DNA from: Theropithecus gelada
Taxonomy: Eukaryota > Chordata > Mammalia > Primates > Cercopithecidae
DNA: 64,000 bases
Assembly: GCF_003255815.1 (NCBI RefSeq)
Contig: NC_037670.1
Span: 69,151,470-69,215,469, forward strand
Direction: 5' to 3'
Shown here: in pieces, positions 21,273 to 32,030 of the stretch
Layout: every line of letters begins with the position of its first letter
How positions within the stretch are numbered: position 1 is the stretch's first letter
The notes under the pieces: generated by a model
Told to the model about the DNA's origin: nothing
Databases searched by the model: none
The model's input: only the letters and a program-made list of their open reading frames with translations
Position numbers and translations under genes: made by a program

Positions 21273-21564
21273 CTTTTTTTTTGAGACAAAGTCTCACTCT
21301 GTCACCCAGGCAGGAGTGCAGTGGCATGATCTTGGCTCACTGTAACCTCCGCCTCCCAGATTCCAGTAATCCTCTTGCCTCAGCCTTCTGAGTAGCTGGG
21401 ACTACAGGTGCACACCACCACGCTGGGCTAATTTTTGTATTTTTAGTAGAGACAGGGTTTCGCCATGTTGCCCAGGCTGGTCTCGAGTTCCTGAGCTCCA
21501 GCAGTCCACTTACCTTGGCTTCCCCAGGTGCTGGGATTACAGGCGTTAGCCACTGCACCTGGTC
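21273..21564 (-). mobile_element. Alu: Alu, antisense
   Basis: Complete reversed dimer, 40 bp from the preceding sense Alu. This is a close inverted pair able to form long dsRNA if transcribed. Confidence 0.94.
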
Positions 21565-22234
21565 CTAACTTCATGTAGAATTAGTCTCATTTGTTTCATT
21601 TTTTCTTTGTTTTTAGAGTTTGACATTTAAATGTAATTTTAATTTAAATTTCTGTTTTAAATTATATATAACATATATTTGGTTCCAAAATATAACCATA
21701 AAACTTGGTATTTTCAGAGGATTACTTTCCATCTCTGTTTCCTTTTCTCTGTTCTTCCCCTATTTCCTATAAAATGGGAATTTAGGTTATTTCCAATGCT
21801 ATGCATTAAAAACAATGCTCATGGATGTACATTTTCATATTGCTTAAAGTTATATATTCACAGTAGATTCCCAGAAGTAGAATGGCTGTGTCAAAAAGTA
21901 CCTATTAGCTTTGTTAGACACGGCCAAAATACCCTTTCAGAAGAGTTGCACAAATCTGAAAATCCACCAGCAATGAGGTTTATTTCCCTACAGCCTCACC
22001 AACAGATGTATTGTCATGCTTTAACATTTTTGCCTAAGGGTAAAGTATTATGTCAGCTGTATTTTTCTATAGTGAATGAGTTTACGCCTTTTTCCTATTT
22101 TTCATGACCTTTATATTGTGAATTGTCAGTTCATGTCTTTTTCCAAGTTTGTATTGGATTTTTGTTTCTTTGTCCCTCAACTGACAAGATTTCTTTATAA
22201 AATAGGGATATTAGTCATTTTTACATGATATATT

Positions 22235-22494
22235 TATTTTTATTTTTGGAGACAGCGTCTTACTTTGTCACCCAGGCTGGAGTGCAGTGATGTGATCAGA
22301 GCTCACTGCAGCCTCGAATTCCTGGATTGAAGTGATCCTCCTGCCTTGGCCTCCTTGGGACTACAGGTGCATGTCACCATGCCTGGATAATTTTTAATTC
22401 TCTTTTTTATACAGAAGGGGTCACACTATGTTGCCTAGGCTGATCTTGGACTCCTGGCCTTAAATGATCCTCCCTCCTGAACCTCCCAAAGTGC
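22235..22494 (-). mobile_element. AluJ: Alu (old), antisense
   Basis: Diverged reversed dimer with deletions. Its 5' head is missing and replaced by the small tandem/hairpin array. Confidence 0.88.
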
Positions 22495-22495
22495 C

Positions 22496-22585
22496 CCACA
22501 ATACATCATGTGGCTGCACCCCCATGATGTATTGTACCCAGCCGCATAATATATTGTGTACGCAGCCACAAGATATATTGCAAAT
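22496..22585. repeat. Hairpin plus about 25-bp degenerate tandem units
   Basis: ACAATACATCATG (22498-22510) and CATGATGTATTGT (22523-22535) are perfect 13-bp complements around a 12-base loop. Three degenerate units of about 25 bp follow (ATGATGTATTGTACCCAGCC; ATATATTGTGTACGCAGCC; ATATATTGC). It sits exactly at the broken end of an old antisense Alu. Confidence 0.8.
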
Positions 22586-22685
22586 TGAATATTTTCTTAC
22601 ATTTTCTAAGTTGTCTTCAGATTTTGTTTATGGTACTTTTGTCATGCAAAATTTTAAAATTTAATTTTCTGTCAAATTTATCAAA

Positions 22686-22983
22686 TTTTTTTGTTTTGTT
22701 TTTGAGATGGAGTCTTGCTCCGTTGCCTAGGCTGGAGTGCAGTGGCGTGGTCTCAGCTCACTACAACCTCTGCTTCCCAGGTTCAAGCGATTCTCCTGCC
22801 TCAGCCTTCCGAGTAACTGGGATTACAGGTGCCTGGCACCACGTCCGGCTAACTTTTTGTATTTTTAGTAGAGATGGGGTTTCACCATGTTGGCCAGGCT
22901 GGTCTCCAACTCCTGACCTCATGATCTGCCTACCTTGGCCTCCCAAAGTGCTGGGATTACAGGCATGAGCCACTGAGCCTGGC
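22686..22983 (-). mobile_element. Alu: Alu, antisense, in L1
   Basis: Complete reversed dimer. AAATTTATCAA on both sides is the target duplication. Confidence 0.95.
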
Positions 22984-23594
22984 CAAATTTATCAATCTTT
23001 TAATGCCTCTAGATTTGAAATCATAGTTTTGAAAACGTTTTCCTACTCCAAAGTGTAATAGGAATTCACCCATGGTCTTTTTTCCCCCTCTTACTTGTAT
23101 AGTTTTATTTTTTACATAGAGATTCTTAATCCATTTGGAGTTTCTTCTTGTTTATGGTGTGAAGTATGAATATGATTTTATCATTTTTCCAAGTGGCTAC
23201 CTAGTTTTCTTGGCATCATTTACTAAAATGTCTACCTCAGTGATTTGAGATATGGCTTCTATCTAAATTTCCGTATGTACAGTACTTGGGTCTATTTCTA
23301 GGCTTTCTGTAATATTCCACTTATCTACTTATCTATTCATATGTCTGTATCATTGTTTTAATTATAGCAGCTTTATAGTATGTTTTAATGTCTAATAAGG
23401 CTACCCTCACAGTTTTTCTTTTTCATTGTTTTCCTGGCAACTCTGGAATCTCTGCTTTTCCATATAAACTTTTCTATATAAACTTAAGTATTGACTTGTC
23501 TAATGCTCTAAAATAGCTTGTTGGTAATTTCTTTTAGATTGCATTGAATTTATAAATTAACTTAGGGAGAACTGTCATCTTTATAATGTTGAGG

Positions 23595-23868
23595 TTTTTT
23601 TTTTTTTGAGACGGAGTCTCGCTCTGTCGCCCCAGGCTGGAGTGCAGTGGCGTGATCTCGGCTCACAGCAAGCTCCGCCTCCTGGGTTCCAGCCATTCTC
23701 CTGCCTCAGCCTCCCAAGTAGCCGGCACTACAGGTGCCCGCCAGCTAATTTTTTGTATTTTTAGTAGAGACAGGGTTTCACCGTGGTTTCGATCTCCTGA
23801 CCTCGTGATCCGCCCGCCTTGGCCTCCCAAAGTGCTGGGATTACAGGCGTGAGCCACGGAGCCCGGCC
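23595..23868 (-). mobile_element. AluY: AluY-like, antisense, in L1
   Basis: Reversed, with AluY-type CCTGACCTCGTGATCCGCC. Small deletions remove parts of both monomers. Confidence 0.92.
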
Positions 23869-24206
23869 AAGGTGTTTTTTTTTTTTTTTAATGGTGGTGT
23901 TCTAGTCTGTATATGTATCTTTCACGGGTGTTTTGAAATGTTTCTCAGGTAGGTTTTGCATATTTCTTGATAAATTCAATCCAAAAAGTATTTAATCTTT
24001 TTTTGTTGCTATCATAAATAGGGTTTTCTCTACCTTTTTGTCCTGTTTATGTCTGTGTCTATGAAGGCATATATATGATCATCATATATTAACTTTATGG
24101 CCTGCATTTTTAATAAATCATGTCACTACTTGAGTTACTTTTATTATTGTTTATCTGAGGGTTTTCAGGTTTTACTATCATATCATCTGCAAACAAAAAT
24201 AGTTAT

Positions 24207-24503
24207 GGTTGGGCACAGTGGCTCACACCTGTAATCCCAGCACTTTGGGAGGCTGAGACTGGCAGATCACTTGGGGCCAGGAGTTCAAGACCAGCCTGGC
24301 CAACATGGTGAAACCCCATCTCTACTGAAAAATACAAAAATTAGTTGGTCATGGTGGCGTGCGCCTATAGTTCCAGCTATTTGGGAGGCTGAGGCACGAG
24401 AATCGCTTGAACCTGGGAGGCAGAGGTTGCAGTGAGCCGAGATTGCACCACTGCACTCCAGCCTGGGTGACAGAGTGAGATCCTGCCTAAAAAAAAAAAA
24501 AAA
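24207..24503 (+). mobile_element. Alu: Alu, sense, in L1
   Basis: Complete dimer; AAAATAGT flanks both ends. Confidence 0.94.
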
Positions 24504-25512
24504 TAGTGTTACTTATATGTTACTCATTCTTCTGACCGATTGGATTTCTCTCTACAATGTCACATTATGGTGAAAATAGTTACTTTGTTTCTGATCCTGG
24601 TGGAAATGCTTCCAATGTTTCCCATTAAGATATTGACTTTAAAACTAAAATGTGTGTGTATATGTACGTATGTGTGTAAACGTTGTCATATTAGGAAAGT
24701 CTCCTTCAATTCCTTTTTTCTTAAGAGGTTTCTTTGTTTAAATAATGAAAAGGTATGAAAATTTATTATCATTAATTTTCGTCATTTATGGAAAGAACCA
24801 TGTGAATTTTTCCTGATATTGGACCAATGTTGCATCCTGAAATAAATCCATTTATTCATGGCGTCTTGTTTTCTTAATGTGTTGTTAGATTCCGTTTGCT
24901 AATATTTATGCTTCTGCATCAATATTCATGACATTGACCTGTAGTTTTCTTTCTTAGCACTGACTTTATCTGGTTTGATATCAGTGTTACACTTGCTTTA
25001 TGAAAGGAGTTAAGTTTTTCTTCCTTTTCAATGTTCTAGAATGATGTAGAAAACATTCGGACTATTTGGTCTTCGAAAGTTCCGTGGAATTTCTCTGTGA
25101 AACTATCTGGGCCTGGTGCTTTTGGGGAGTAGTTTCTTAATAATGTTCTCTATTTCTTTTATGGAAATAAGTTTTCTTATAACAAAGAATGTGATCAATT
25201 TTGGTAATCTTTTGTGCTTCAAAGAACACCATCAAGAAAGTGAAAAGACAACTCATAGAATAACATAATTTTTTTATTTTTGCAAATTATGTATCTGATA
25301 AGGGACTTGTATCTAGAATATACAAAGAAGTATTGCAACTCATTTTTTAAAAAAGACCAAGAAACCAATTTAAAAAGGGGTGAAGGATCTAGACAAGCAT
25401 TTCTCCAAAGAAGACATATATAAGCACTTGAAAAGATGCTCAACACCAGTACTTATCAAGGAAATGCAAATATAAAACACAATGAAATACCACTTTGCAT
25501 CCAGTAGAATGG

Positions 25513-25861
25513 TGGTATAGTTTGTCATCTCATGGTGAATTGTAATCCTCAGTATTGGATGTGAGGTATGGTGGGAGGTGATTGGATCATGGGGGTAGAT
25601 TCCTCATGAATGGTTTAGCACCATTCTCTTGGTGCTGTCCTCGTGATAGTGAGTTCTCAAGAGATCTGGTAGTTTAAAAGGGTGTAGCACCTCCTTCCAA
25701 CTCTCTCTCTTGCTCCTGCTCCTGCTGTGTAAGACTCTAGCTTCCTCCTTTGCCTTCTGCCATGACTGAAAGCTCCCTGAAGCCTCCCCAGAAGCAGATG
25801 CACTATGCTTCCTGTATAGCCTGCAGAACTGTGAGCCATTTTCTTATAAATTACCCAGTCT
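25513..25861 (+). mobile_element. MST: MST-type MaLR LTR, 3' end missing
   Basis: TGGATCATGGGGGTAGATTC, CTCGTGATAGTGAGTTCTC, TGCCATGACTGAAAGCTCC and ATAAATTACCCAGTC mark an MST LTR. The last roughly 40 bp (AGGTATTTC...AATACA) are absent; sequence switches directly into an Alu lacking its first few bases. Confidence 0.88.
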
Positions 25862-26158
25862 TGTGCAGTGGCTCATGCCTGTAATCTCAGCACTTTGGGA
25901 GGCCAAAGTGGTTGGATCACCTGAGGTCAGGAGTTCGAGACCAGCCTGGACAACATGGGAAAATCCTGTCTATACTAAAACTACAAAAATTAGTCTGTCG
26001 TGGTCGTGGGCACCTGTAATCCCAGCTACTTAGGAGGCTGCGGCAGGAGAATTGCTTGAACTCGGAAGGTGGAGATTTCAGTGAGCCAAGATCTTGCCAC
26101 TGCACTCCAGCCTGGGTGAGAAAGTGAGAATCTAAAAAAAAAAAAAAAAAAAAAAAGG
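25862..26158 (+). mobile_element. Alu: Alu, 5' end trimmed
   Basis: Begins at about Alu position 9 directly against the broken MST LTR. No target duplication is visible, suggesting a deletion at the junction. Poly(A) of about 23. Confidence 0.93.
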
Positions 26159-26694
26159 TAAAATCACTCACATCTGCTGGTCGTAGTTGTTTTGTAAAGC
26201 ACTGGAAAAAATCATCTTTCAGAGTAAGAGGAAGAACTGGAGAATAGAAATTTAATGACAGTAGGTTTGCAATAACCTTGGTATAAAGTGTCTTGGATAA
26301 ACTGACTACTAACTGAAGGAATTTATTAGAAGCTTTAAAAATCCAAGGTGAAGATGCTACCAAGGTTCTCACAAAGTAACACTGGTTATAGTGAAAGCTA
26401 TATTGTAACTGAAAAGACAGCATACTTGCCATAAAGTTATAGAGATGGAGAACAGATTAGTGGTTGCTAGAGCTTACAGAGAGGGTCTGGCAGGAAAGAC
26501 AGGAATTGACTGTGGCTATGAAAGGGAAGTAGCAGGAATCCTTGTGATGAAATTGTTTGGAATCTTAACTGGGGTGATGAATAGAAATGTGATAAAATTG
26601 CATAGAACCCCCCCCCCACACACACACAAATGTGCATATAAAACTGGTGAAATCTGAATAAATTTTGTGGATCGTACCAATGTCAACTTCCTGG

Positions 26695-27876
26695 TGTTAC
26701 AGGATCTCTGGGTTGTCAACTTTTCTGGTCAGAAACCTTTGTGGCCGAGGCGCCTTTGCCTGAGTTCTTGTCCTGCGTCCAGGAAGAATGAGGTATGCAG
26801 GCAAGTGAAGGGTGAAGAAGAAGAGTTTTATTTAGTGTTAGACTAGTTCAGAGGAGTGGGTAGCTACTCTCTGTAGGCAGGTCTTCTCATTGAGTGTTCA
26901 GCTCTCAGCAGAGAGGAGGCCCTGGAGAGGGTGGCTCCTCTCCGTAGGCAAGTCATTTGGATGTCTCTGCAGGTCTCCGGAGCTCTTCCAGAGAGGGTAG
27001 CTCCTCTCTGCCAGCAGGTCGTCTCCGCAGCTCTCAGTGGAGAGGGTACTCCTCTCTGCAGCTGGTCCTCCCATCCTCTCTCTGTCCTCTTCCTCCTCTG
27101 GCCATCCTCTGCCCTGCTCTGGCTGAGCCCAAGGCTTTATGGACCTCAGAGGGGAGGAGGGGCCTGCTGATTGGTCCATCAGCAGCCATGGGCACCCAGA
27201 AGAGGCACCAGGAGTCCCCACTCCGGTGGTGGGACTGGCAGCCTGGCCCCCAGTCTTCAGGCCCTCCCTGGCCTGAAGATGGGGCCTTACTGGGGACCTG
27301 CCCTTTTCTGCCCAGGAATTAATCTGCCTCCTGCTGCCATTCATGGCCCTAGGGCTCGGCCCCAATCCCCAGTCAGAGATCACAGCAGGTGCTGAGAGTG
27401 GAGAGAGGCCAGGCAGCAGGAGAAGACACCCCCGAGCCTGCAGGGATGTTGGCGAGGGGGAGGAAAGGGGGCGGCCACAGCTGCACTTGGGAGCTCCCAC
27501 CCTGCCAACTCAGAAGGGGCAGGGCTCCTGCTTATCCCCACCTCCTGCCTGCTTCCTGGAGCCAGGAGGCCCACGTCTGCAGCCGTGGGCATGGGCAGCT
27601 GCAGCTGCACCTGGGAGGGCAGATCCTGCCTGTTTCTGGCTCCCCTAAGAGCACAGGGAGACTCGGATCCACAGCTGCAGTTTGGGTGGCTGTAGCTCTG
27701 CCCAGGAGGGCAGGGTTCCTGCCTGCTCCTTAGAGCAAGAGGCCTGGGTCTGCAGCTGTGGTTTGGGAGCTGTCCCAACTCAGAAGGGGCAAGGCTCCCA
27801 CTGGCTCCATGGCATGTGCAGCCCCAGCCACGCTTCCCGGCTGCAGTCGCCATGATGGCAGCAGTCACTGCTGTCA
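26695..27876 (-). mobile_element. Solo LTR, ERV1-type, same family as copy A (copy B)
   Basis: Reverse-complement relative of 14494-15611: sense ends TGACAGCAGTGACTGCTGCC and GATCCTGTAACA. A perfect 4-bp target duplication CTGG lies at 26691-26694 and 27877-27880. CCAAT and CATAAAG lie in promoter order on the minus strand. Units carrying GAGAGGAG number about four here versus three in copy A. Inserted into the L1 3'UTR. No viral gene sequence remains. Confidence 0.88.
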
Positions 27877-28020
27877 CTGGTTTCAACACTGTTGTTGTAT
27901 AGCTATGTAAGATGTTACTACTGCAGAATACTGGGTGAAGGGTACACAGGACTGCTCTTTGCATTTTTTTCTCCTAAATTTCCTGTGAATCTATAATTAT
28001 TTCAAAATATTTTTTTTTTT

Positions 28021-28439
28021 AAAAAAACAAGATATTTGGAAATCCACATAAAGTTTCAAGAATTTTAGAAATTATCTCCTCCTTTTTGTAACTCTGCTTT
28101 GTCTCAGTATTTCCTTGGTGGAAATGCTCTTCTTTTCCATTGCCTAAATCCTACTTTTAAAGGACATCTTCCACGATGCTTTGCCTAATTAATTTTTTTT
28201 CTTGTTCTTTTGTTGGGCTACTGGTACATCTTAGATCTAATCAGACTGTCTCCAAATATTTTCCTCCCTTCCTCTCATAGGTGGATGGTGGTTGCTGTGG
28301 TGCACAGCCTAGGAATGAAATGCTCATTACCCCACCGCTTAGGTGCTTCCTTCAGGAATTACCTCAGTGGAAAAGAACTGTTTCATCCTTGGTCGTGGTT
28401 CCCTCCTGGAGTGGCTGATATACAATGTGGGGTTGTTAA
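28021..28439. other. Unclassified sequence between L1 blocks
   Basis: Does not match the expected continuation of the antisense L1. It may be unrelated sequence carried in with the sense L1 or a decayed repeat. A 78-codon open stretch at 28210-28446 has no motif. Confidence 0.35.
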
Positions 28440-28554
28440 AGTTTAACCTTTTGCTTCATTTCAGGACATCTGTGAAGGCCATACCATCTTCAGAACTTTT
28501 AATGCTTGCAGGATCTGTAATAACTCCTCTTTCATACCTGATATTGTTAATTTG

Positions 28555-29370
28555 CTCTCCCTCCCTCCCTCCCTCTTTCCTTCCTTATCTCACTCTGTTG
28601 CTCTAGCTGGAATGCAATGTTGCAATCATAGCTCACTATAACCTCGAAGTCCTGGGCTCAAGCAATCCTCTCACCTCAGCCTCACATCTGTAGCTGGGAC
28701 TGCGGGCGTGTGCCACCATACTTGGCTATTAAAAAACAATTTTGTTTGTTTAGAGATGAGGTCCTGCTATCTTGCCTAAGCTGATCTTGAACTCCTGGTT
28801 CCAAGCAATCCTCCTGCCTTGGCCTACCAAAGTGCTAGCTTTATAGGAGTGAGCCACTGTGCCTGGCCTCCCTTCAGTTTTTGAGTCTTAGATGGCTCAA
28901 AACGTTTGACACATGTATGTTTCAGGTGTCAGCCAGAAATGTGGGCAGCTCATACACATACAAATAGTTTGGTTTTCCTTCTCTCTGACTTCTTTCCTTC
29001 TTGGGTGATTTCCTTTCTTGGATTTTCCCCCACTTTCCAGATGTGCTATGTATCCCAAACTCTGTCTTCTGGTTTTTGAAGCCAGTAAGATTGAGAGTAA
29101 CAACTGGGCCCTGTCCTCAAGCAGAAAACCCATGACAATGGGAAACTCCCTGGGTCCCATTCCTTTCTTCCCAGCATCAACTTCCCTCTGGTATCTACCT
29201 TCTTAGGGTGTTCTCCAGTATCTTCAGGTAGTTATTTTTCGTACTTCATCCAGAGTTTTTGGTTTTTATCTATGGGAAGAACAGTCCAATAGGAGGTACT
29301 CAGTTGTAACCAGAAACAGAACTCCTTATTTTTCTTCTAATGTCTCTACTGATCTCTACTGATTTTTCTT
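28555..29370. other. Unclassified insertion flanked by a 26-bp duplication
   Basis: CTTTCATACCTGATATTG at 28529-28554 recurs as CTTTCATTCCTGATATTG at 29371-29396 (26 bp, 2 differences), and L1 sequence reads continuously across once the segment between is removed. The insert contains a CCCT-rich tract, an antisense Alu (28588-28869) and about 500 bp of unassigned sequence. Confidence 0.55.
28588..28869 (-). mobile_element. AluJ: Alu (AluJ-like), antisense
   Basis: Diverged reversed dimer, part of the insertion above. Confidence 0.9.
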
Positions 29371-29459
29371 CTTTCATTCCTGATATTGGTAATTTGTGTT
29401 CTCTCTCTCTTTCTTTTGACTGATCAGTTTAGCTAGAGGTTTACCAATTTTATTGGTCT

Positions 29460-30428
29460 TGTGGGTGGAGGATCACCTAGGTGCTGAGGCAAGAGACTGA
29501 AAGCACAAACTGTTTCATTATAATAAGGAAAATAGTTAGAATGAGAATAGCCATAATACAAATTAGATACAGAGATGATCATGGACAATTATCAATCATT
29601 ATTATAAGCATTATTAATCATTAGCTTTTAACATTACTCTTTGTTGCATTATTAATATAATCTAGGAATAACCGGTGGGTATAGGGTCAGGTGCTGAAGG
29701 GACATTGTGAGAAGTGACCTAGAAGGCAAGAGGTGAGCCTTCTGTCATGCCCACATGAGGGTCGCTTGAGGGCTCCTTGGTCAAGTGGTAATGCCGGTGT
29801 CTGGGAAGGCACCTGTTACTTAGCAGACTGAGAAAGGGAGTCTCCTTTCCTTGGAGGAGTCAGGGAACACTCTGCTCTACCAGCTTTTTTTGGAAGGCTG
29901 GATATTATCCAGGCCTGCCCGTAGTCATCCGGAGGCATAAATCCCTCCCTGTGGTGCTGTGCTTCAATGGTCATGGTCCTTGTCCACTTTCATGTTCCTC
30001 CCGTATTCCTGGTTCCTCTTTGAAGTCCATGGTAGATAGCGGTAGAAGAAAAAGTGAAAGTCTTAAAGTCTTTGATCTTTCTTATAAGTGCATAGAAGAT
30101 GCTGATGTATGCTGCCTTCTCTTTTTTTCTCTGCTTTGGTTACCTAAGAAGGAAGGGCCCCCTGTACTATGATCATGTGACTTGCTTCACCTCGTCAATC
30201 ACTTAGAAGATTCACCCTCCTTACCCTGCCCCCTTGTCTTGTATGCAGTAAATGTCAGCTAGCCCAGCCATTCGGGGCCACTACCGGTCTCTGCATCTTG
30301 ATGGTAGTGGTCCCCTGGGCCCAGCTGCTTTCTCTTTATCTCTTTGTCTTGTGTCTTTATTTATTACAATCTCTTGTCTCTGCGCACAGGGAGAACACCC
30401 GCTAAGCCCCATAGGGCTGGATCCTACA
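29460..30428 (+). mobile_element. LTR13: LTR13-like (ERVK, HERVK13-type) solo LTR
   Basis: Starts TGTGGGTGGAGGATCACC and ends GGGCTGGATCCTACA. Includes GTTACTTAGCAGACTGAG, GGAGTCTCCTTTCCTTGG, AGGCCTGCCCGTAGTCATCC, TGATCTTTCTTATAAGTGC, GGGCCACTACCGGTCTCTGC and TTGTCTTGTGTCTTTATTT. GGTCT on both sides (29455-29459, 30429-30433) is the target duplication. AGTAAA replaces the usual poly(A) signal near 30248. The family call is from memory. No internal region. Confidence 0.82.
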
Positions 30429-30456
30429 GGTCTTTTAAAAAAACCAGCTATTTTAG

Positions 30457-30590
30457 CTGGGTGCAATGTTGAGTGCCTGTAATCCCCAGCTACTCCAAAG
30501 GCTGAGGTGGGAGGATTGCTTGAGCCCAGAATTTTGTGACCAGCCTAGGCAATGTAGCAAGACTTCATCTCAAAAATAAATAAATAAACT
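30457..30590 (+). mobile_element. Alu: Partial Alu in L1
   Basis: A single-monomer-sized piece with the Alu start joined to right-monomer sequence and an AAAT tail. AACCAGCTATTTTA and AACTAGCTCTTTTA flank it. Confidence 0.85.
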
Positions 30591-31208
30591 GAAAAAAGAA
30601 CTAGCTCTTTTATTTAATTGATTTCCAAAATTATCTTTATTATTTCATTTTCTATTATTTTTAGTTTTCCCCCTAATTTCTTAAAGTGGAAGCTAAAATA
30701 ATTTAACTTATACTTTTTCTTTTCTTATATTTTTATTCCTTATATTAAGCATGTAATGCTATAATTTTCCTCTCTAAAGAAAGCACTACTTTAACTGCAT
30801 TCAATGCTTTTTGATATATATTTTTATTCAGTTCAAAATATGCTTGTTTCCTTTACCATTACTACTTTGACCCATGAGTCAAAGTGTGTACTTAATTTCA
30901 AAAGAAGTGTATTACTTAATTTCAAAATATTTGGGTTTTCCACATATCTGTTATTGATTTATAATTATAAGACAACATACTGTATACAATTTCAATCTAT
31001 TTAAATTTATCAATGTTTATTTTATGAACTAGCATAAAAATATTCTAAACACTTAAAAGGTGCATTTAGCTATTTATGGAGTGTTCTATAAACATTAAAT
31101 AGGTCAAGTTGGTTAGTAGTGTTGCTCCGGTTTTTTATGCACTTACTGATTTTTTTGTCTAGTTTTTCTATTAATTGCTGAGAGATGAATGTTAAAATCT
31201 CCACTACA

Positions 31209-31513
31209 ATTTTCAATTTTTCTTTTCTTTTTTTTTTTTAATGGAGTCTCTGTCACTGAGGCTGGACTGCAGTGCTGCGATCTCGATTCACTGCAACCTC
31301 CACCTCCTGGGTTCAAGCAATTCTCCTGCCTCAGCCTCCTGAGTAGCTGGGATTACAGGCGCGTGCCATCATGCCTGGCTGATTTTTGTATTTTTAGTAC
31401 AGATGGGGTTTCACCCTGTTGGTCAGGCTAGTCTTGAACTCCTGACCTCATGATCTGCCCACCTCGGCCTCCCAAAGTGCTGGGATTATAGGTGTGAACC
31501 ACCGTACAGGGCC
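31209..31513 (-). mobile_element. Alu: Alu, antisense
   Basis: Reversed dimer; CTACAATTTTCAATTTTT-type target duplication on both sides. Confidence 0.94.
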
Positions 31514-31590
31514 TACAATTTCAAGTTTTTTGAATTGTCCTTTCGGTCTTTGCTTCACATTTATTGAAGCTCTGCTATTAGTTCCAAACA

Positions 31591-31891
31591 ATTTTTTTTT
31601 TTTTTTTTGAGACAGAGTCTTGCTCTGTTGCCCAGGCTGGAGTCCAGTGGTGCAATCTTGGCTCACTGCAACCTCTGCCTCCCAGGTTCAAGCGATTCTC
31701 CTGCCTCAGCCTCCTGAGTAGCTGGGATTACAGGTGCGCACTATGACACCTGGCCAATTTTTGTATTTTCAGTAGAGATGGGGTTTCACCATGTTGGTCA
31801 CGCTGGTCTTGAACTCCTCCTGACCTCATGATCCACTCGCCTCAGCCTCCCACAGTGGTGGGCTTACAGGTGTGAGCCACTGCGCCTGGCC
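31591..31891 (-). mobile_element. Alu: Alu, antisense
   Basis: Complete reversed dimer in L1 sequence, in the same orientation as its neighbour 80 bp away. Confidence 0.94.
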
Positions 31892-32030
31892 AGATTCACA
31901 CAAATTTAAGACTGTTATATCTTCTTGATGATCTAATCCAATTATTATTATAAAATGTCCCTTACTTTTTGCAACCAGCATATCTGAACAGCTACAATTT
32001 CTTATAACAAAACTATAGGAGGTGCACATG

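Larger units (their letters stand above)
21570..25185 (-). mobile_element. L1M: Ancient L1 (L1M-type), antisense, 3' portion
   Basis: Read leftwards this gives ORF2 and 3' sequence. From left to right it holds 3'-end phrases near 21830-22190, the distal ORF2 at 22985-23590, and reverse-transcriptase-domain regions at 23870-24200 and 24510-25185 (CATCATATCATCTGCAAAC; TATCTGGGCCTGGTGCTTTT). Four Alus interrupt it. Heavily mutated, no intact frame. The same L1 appears to resume near 28440. Confidence 0.85.
25186..28020 (+). mobile_element. L1M: Second L1 (L1M-type), sense 3' end, inserted in the antisense L1
   Basis: Positions 25200-25512 are sense ORF2 3' end (CACCATCAAGAAAGTGAAAA, GATAAGGGACTTGTATC, CATTTCTCCAAAGAAGACAT). 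Positions 26430-26690 and 27880-28020 are its 3'UTR (GATTAGTGGTTGCTAGAGC; TAGCTATGTAAGATGTTAC; GTGAATCTATAATTATTTC), ending in an A/T tail. An MST LTR, an Alu and LTR copy B interrupt it. Confidence 0.82.
28440..32030 (-). mobile_element. L1M: Continuation of the antisense L1, heavily interrupted
   Basis: ORF2 antisense phrases resume in order: CCTGATATTGTTAATTTG, GATCAGTTTAGCTAGAGG, CCAATTTTATTGGTC, AACCAGCTATTTTA, TAATTTTCCTCTCTAAAG, GCATTCAATGCTTTTTG, GGAGTGTTCTATAAACATTA and GACTGTTATATCTTCTTGATG. This is the region upstream of the L1 piece at 21.6-25.2 kb, so both belong to one element. Interrupted by an unclassified insert, an LTR13-like LTR and four Alus. Confidence 0.82.

Noticed and set aside
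22495..22585. CRISPR-like or regulatory repeat array
   Set aside because: Only three degenerate units, no unique spacers of constant length, and a primate genomic context.
26898..27964. 200-codon and 194-codon open frames as genes
   Set aside because: They are inside or at the edge of solo LTR copy B; no known domain, and they mirror the frames in copy A.
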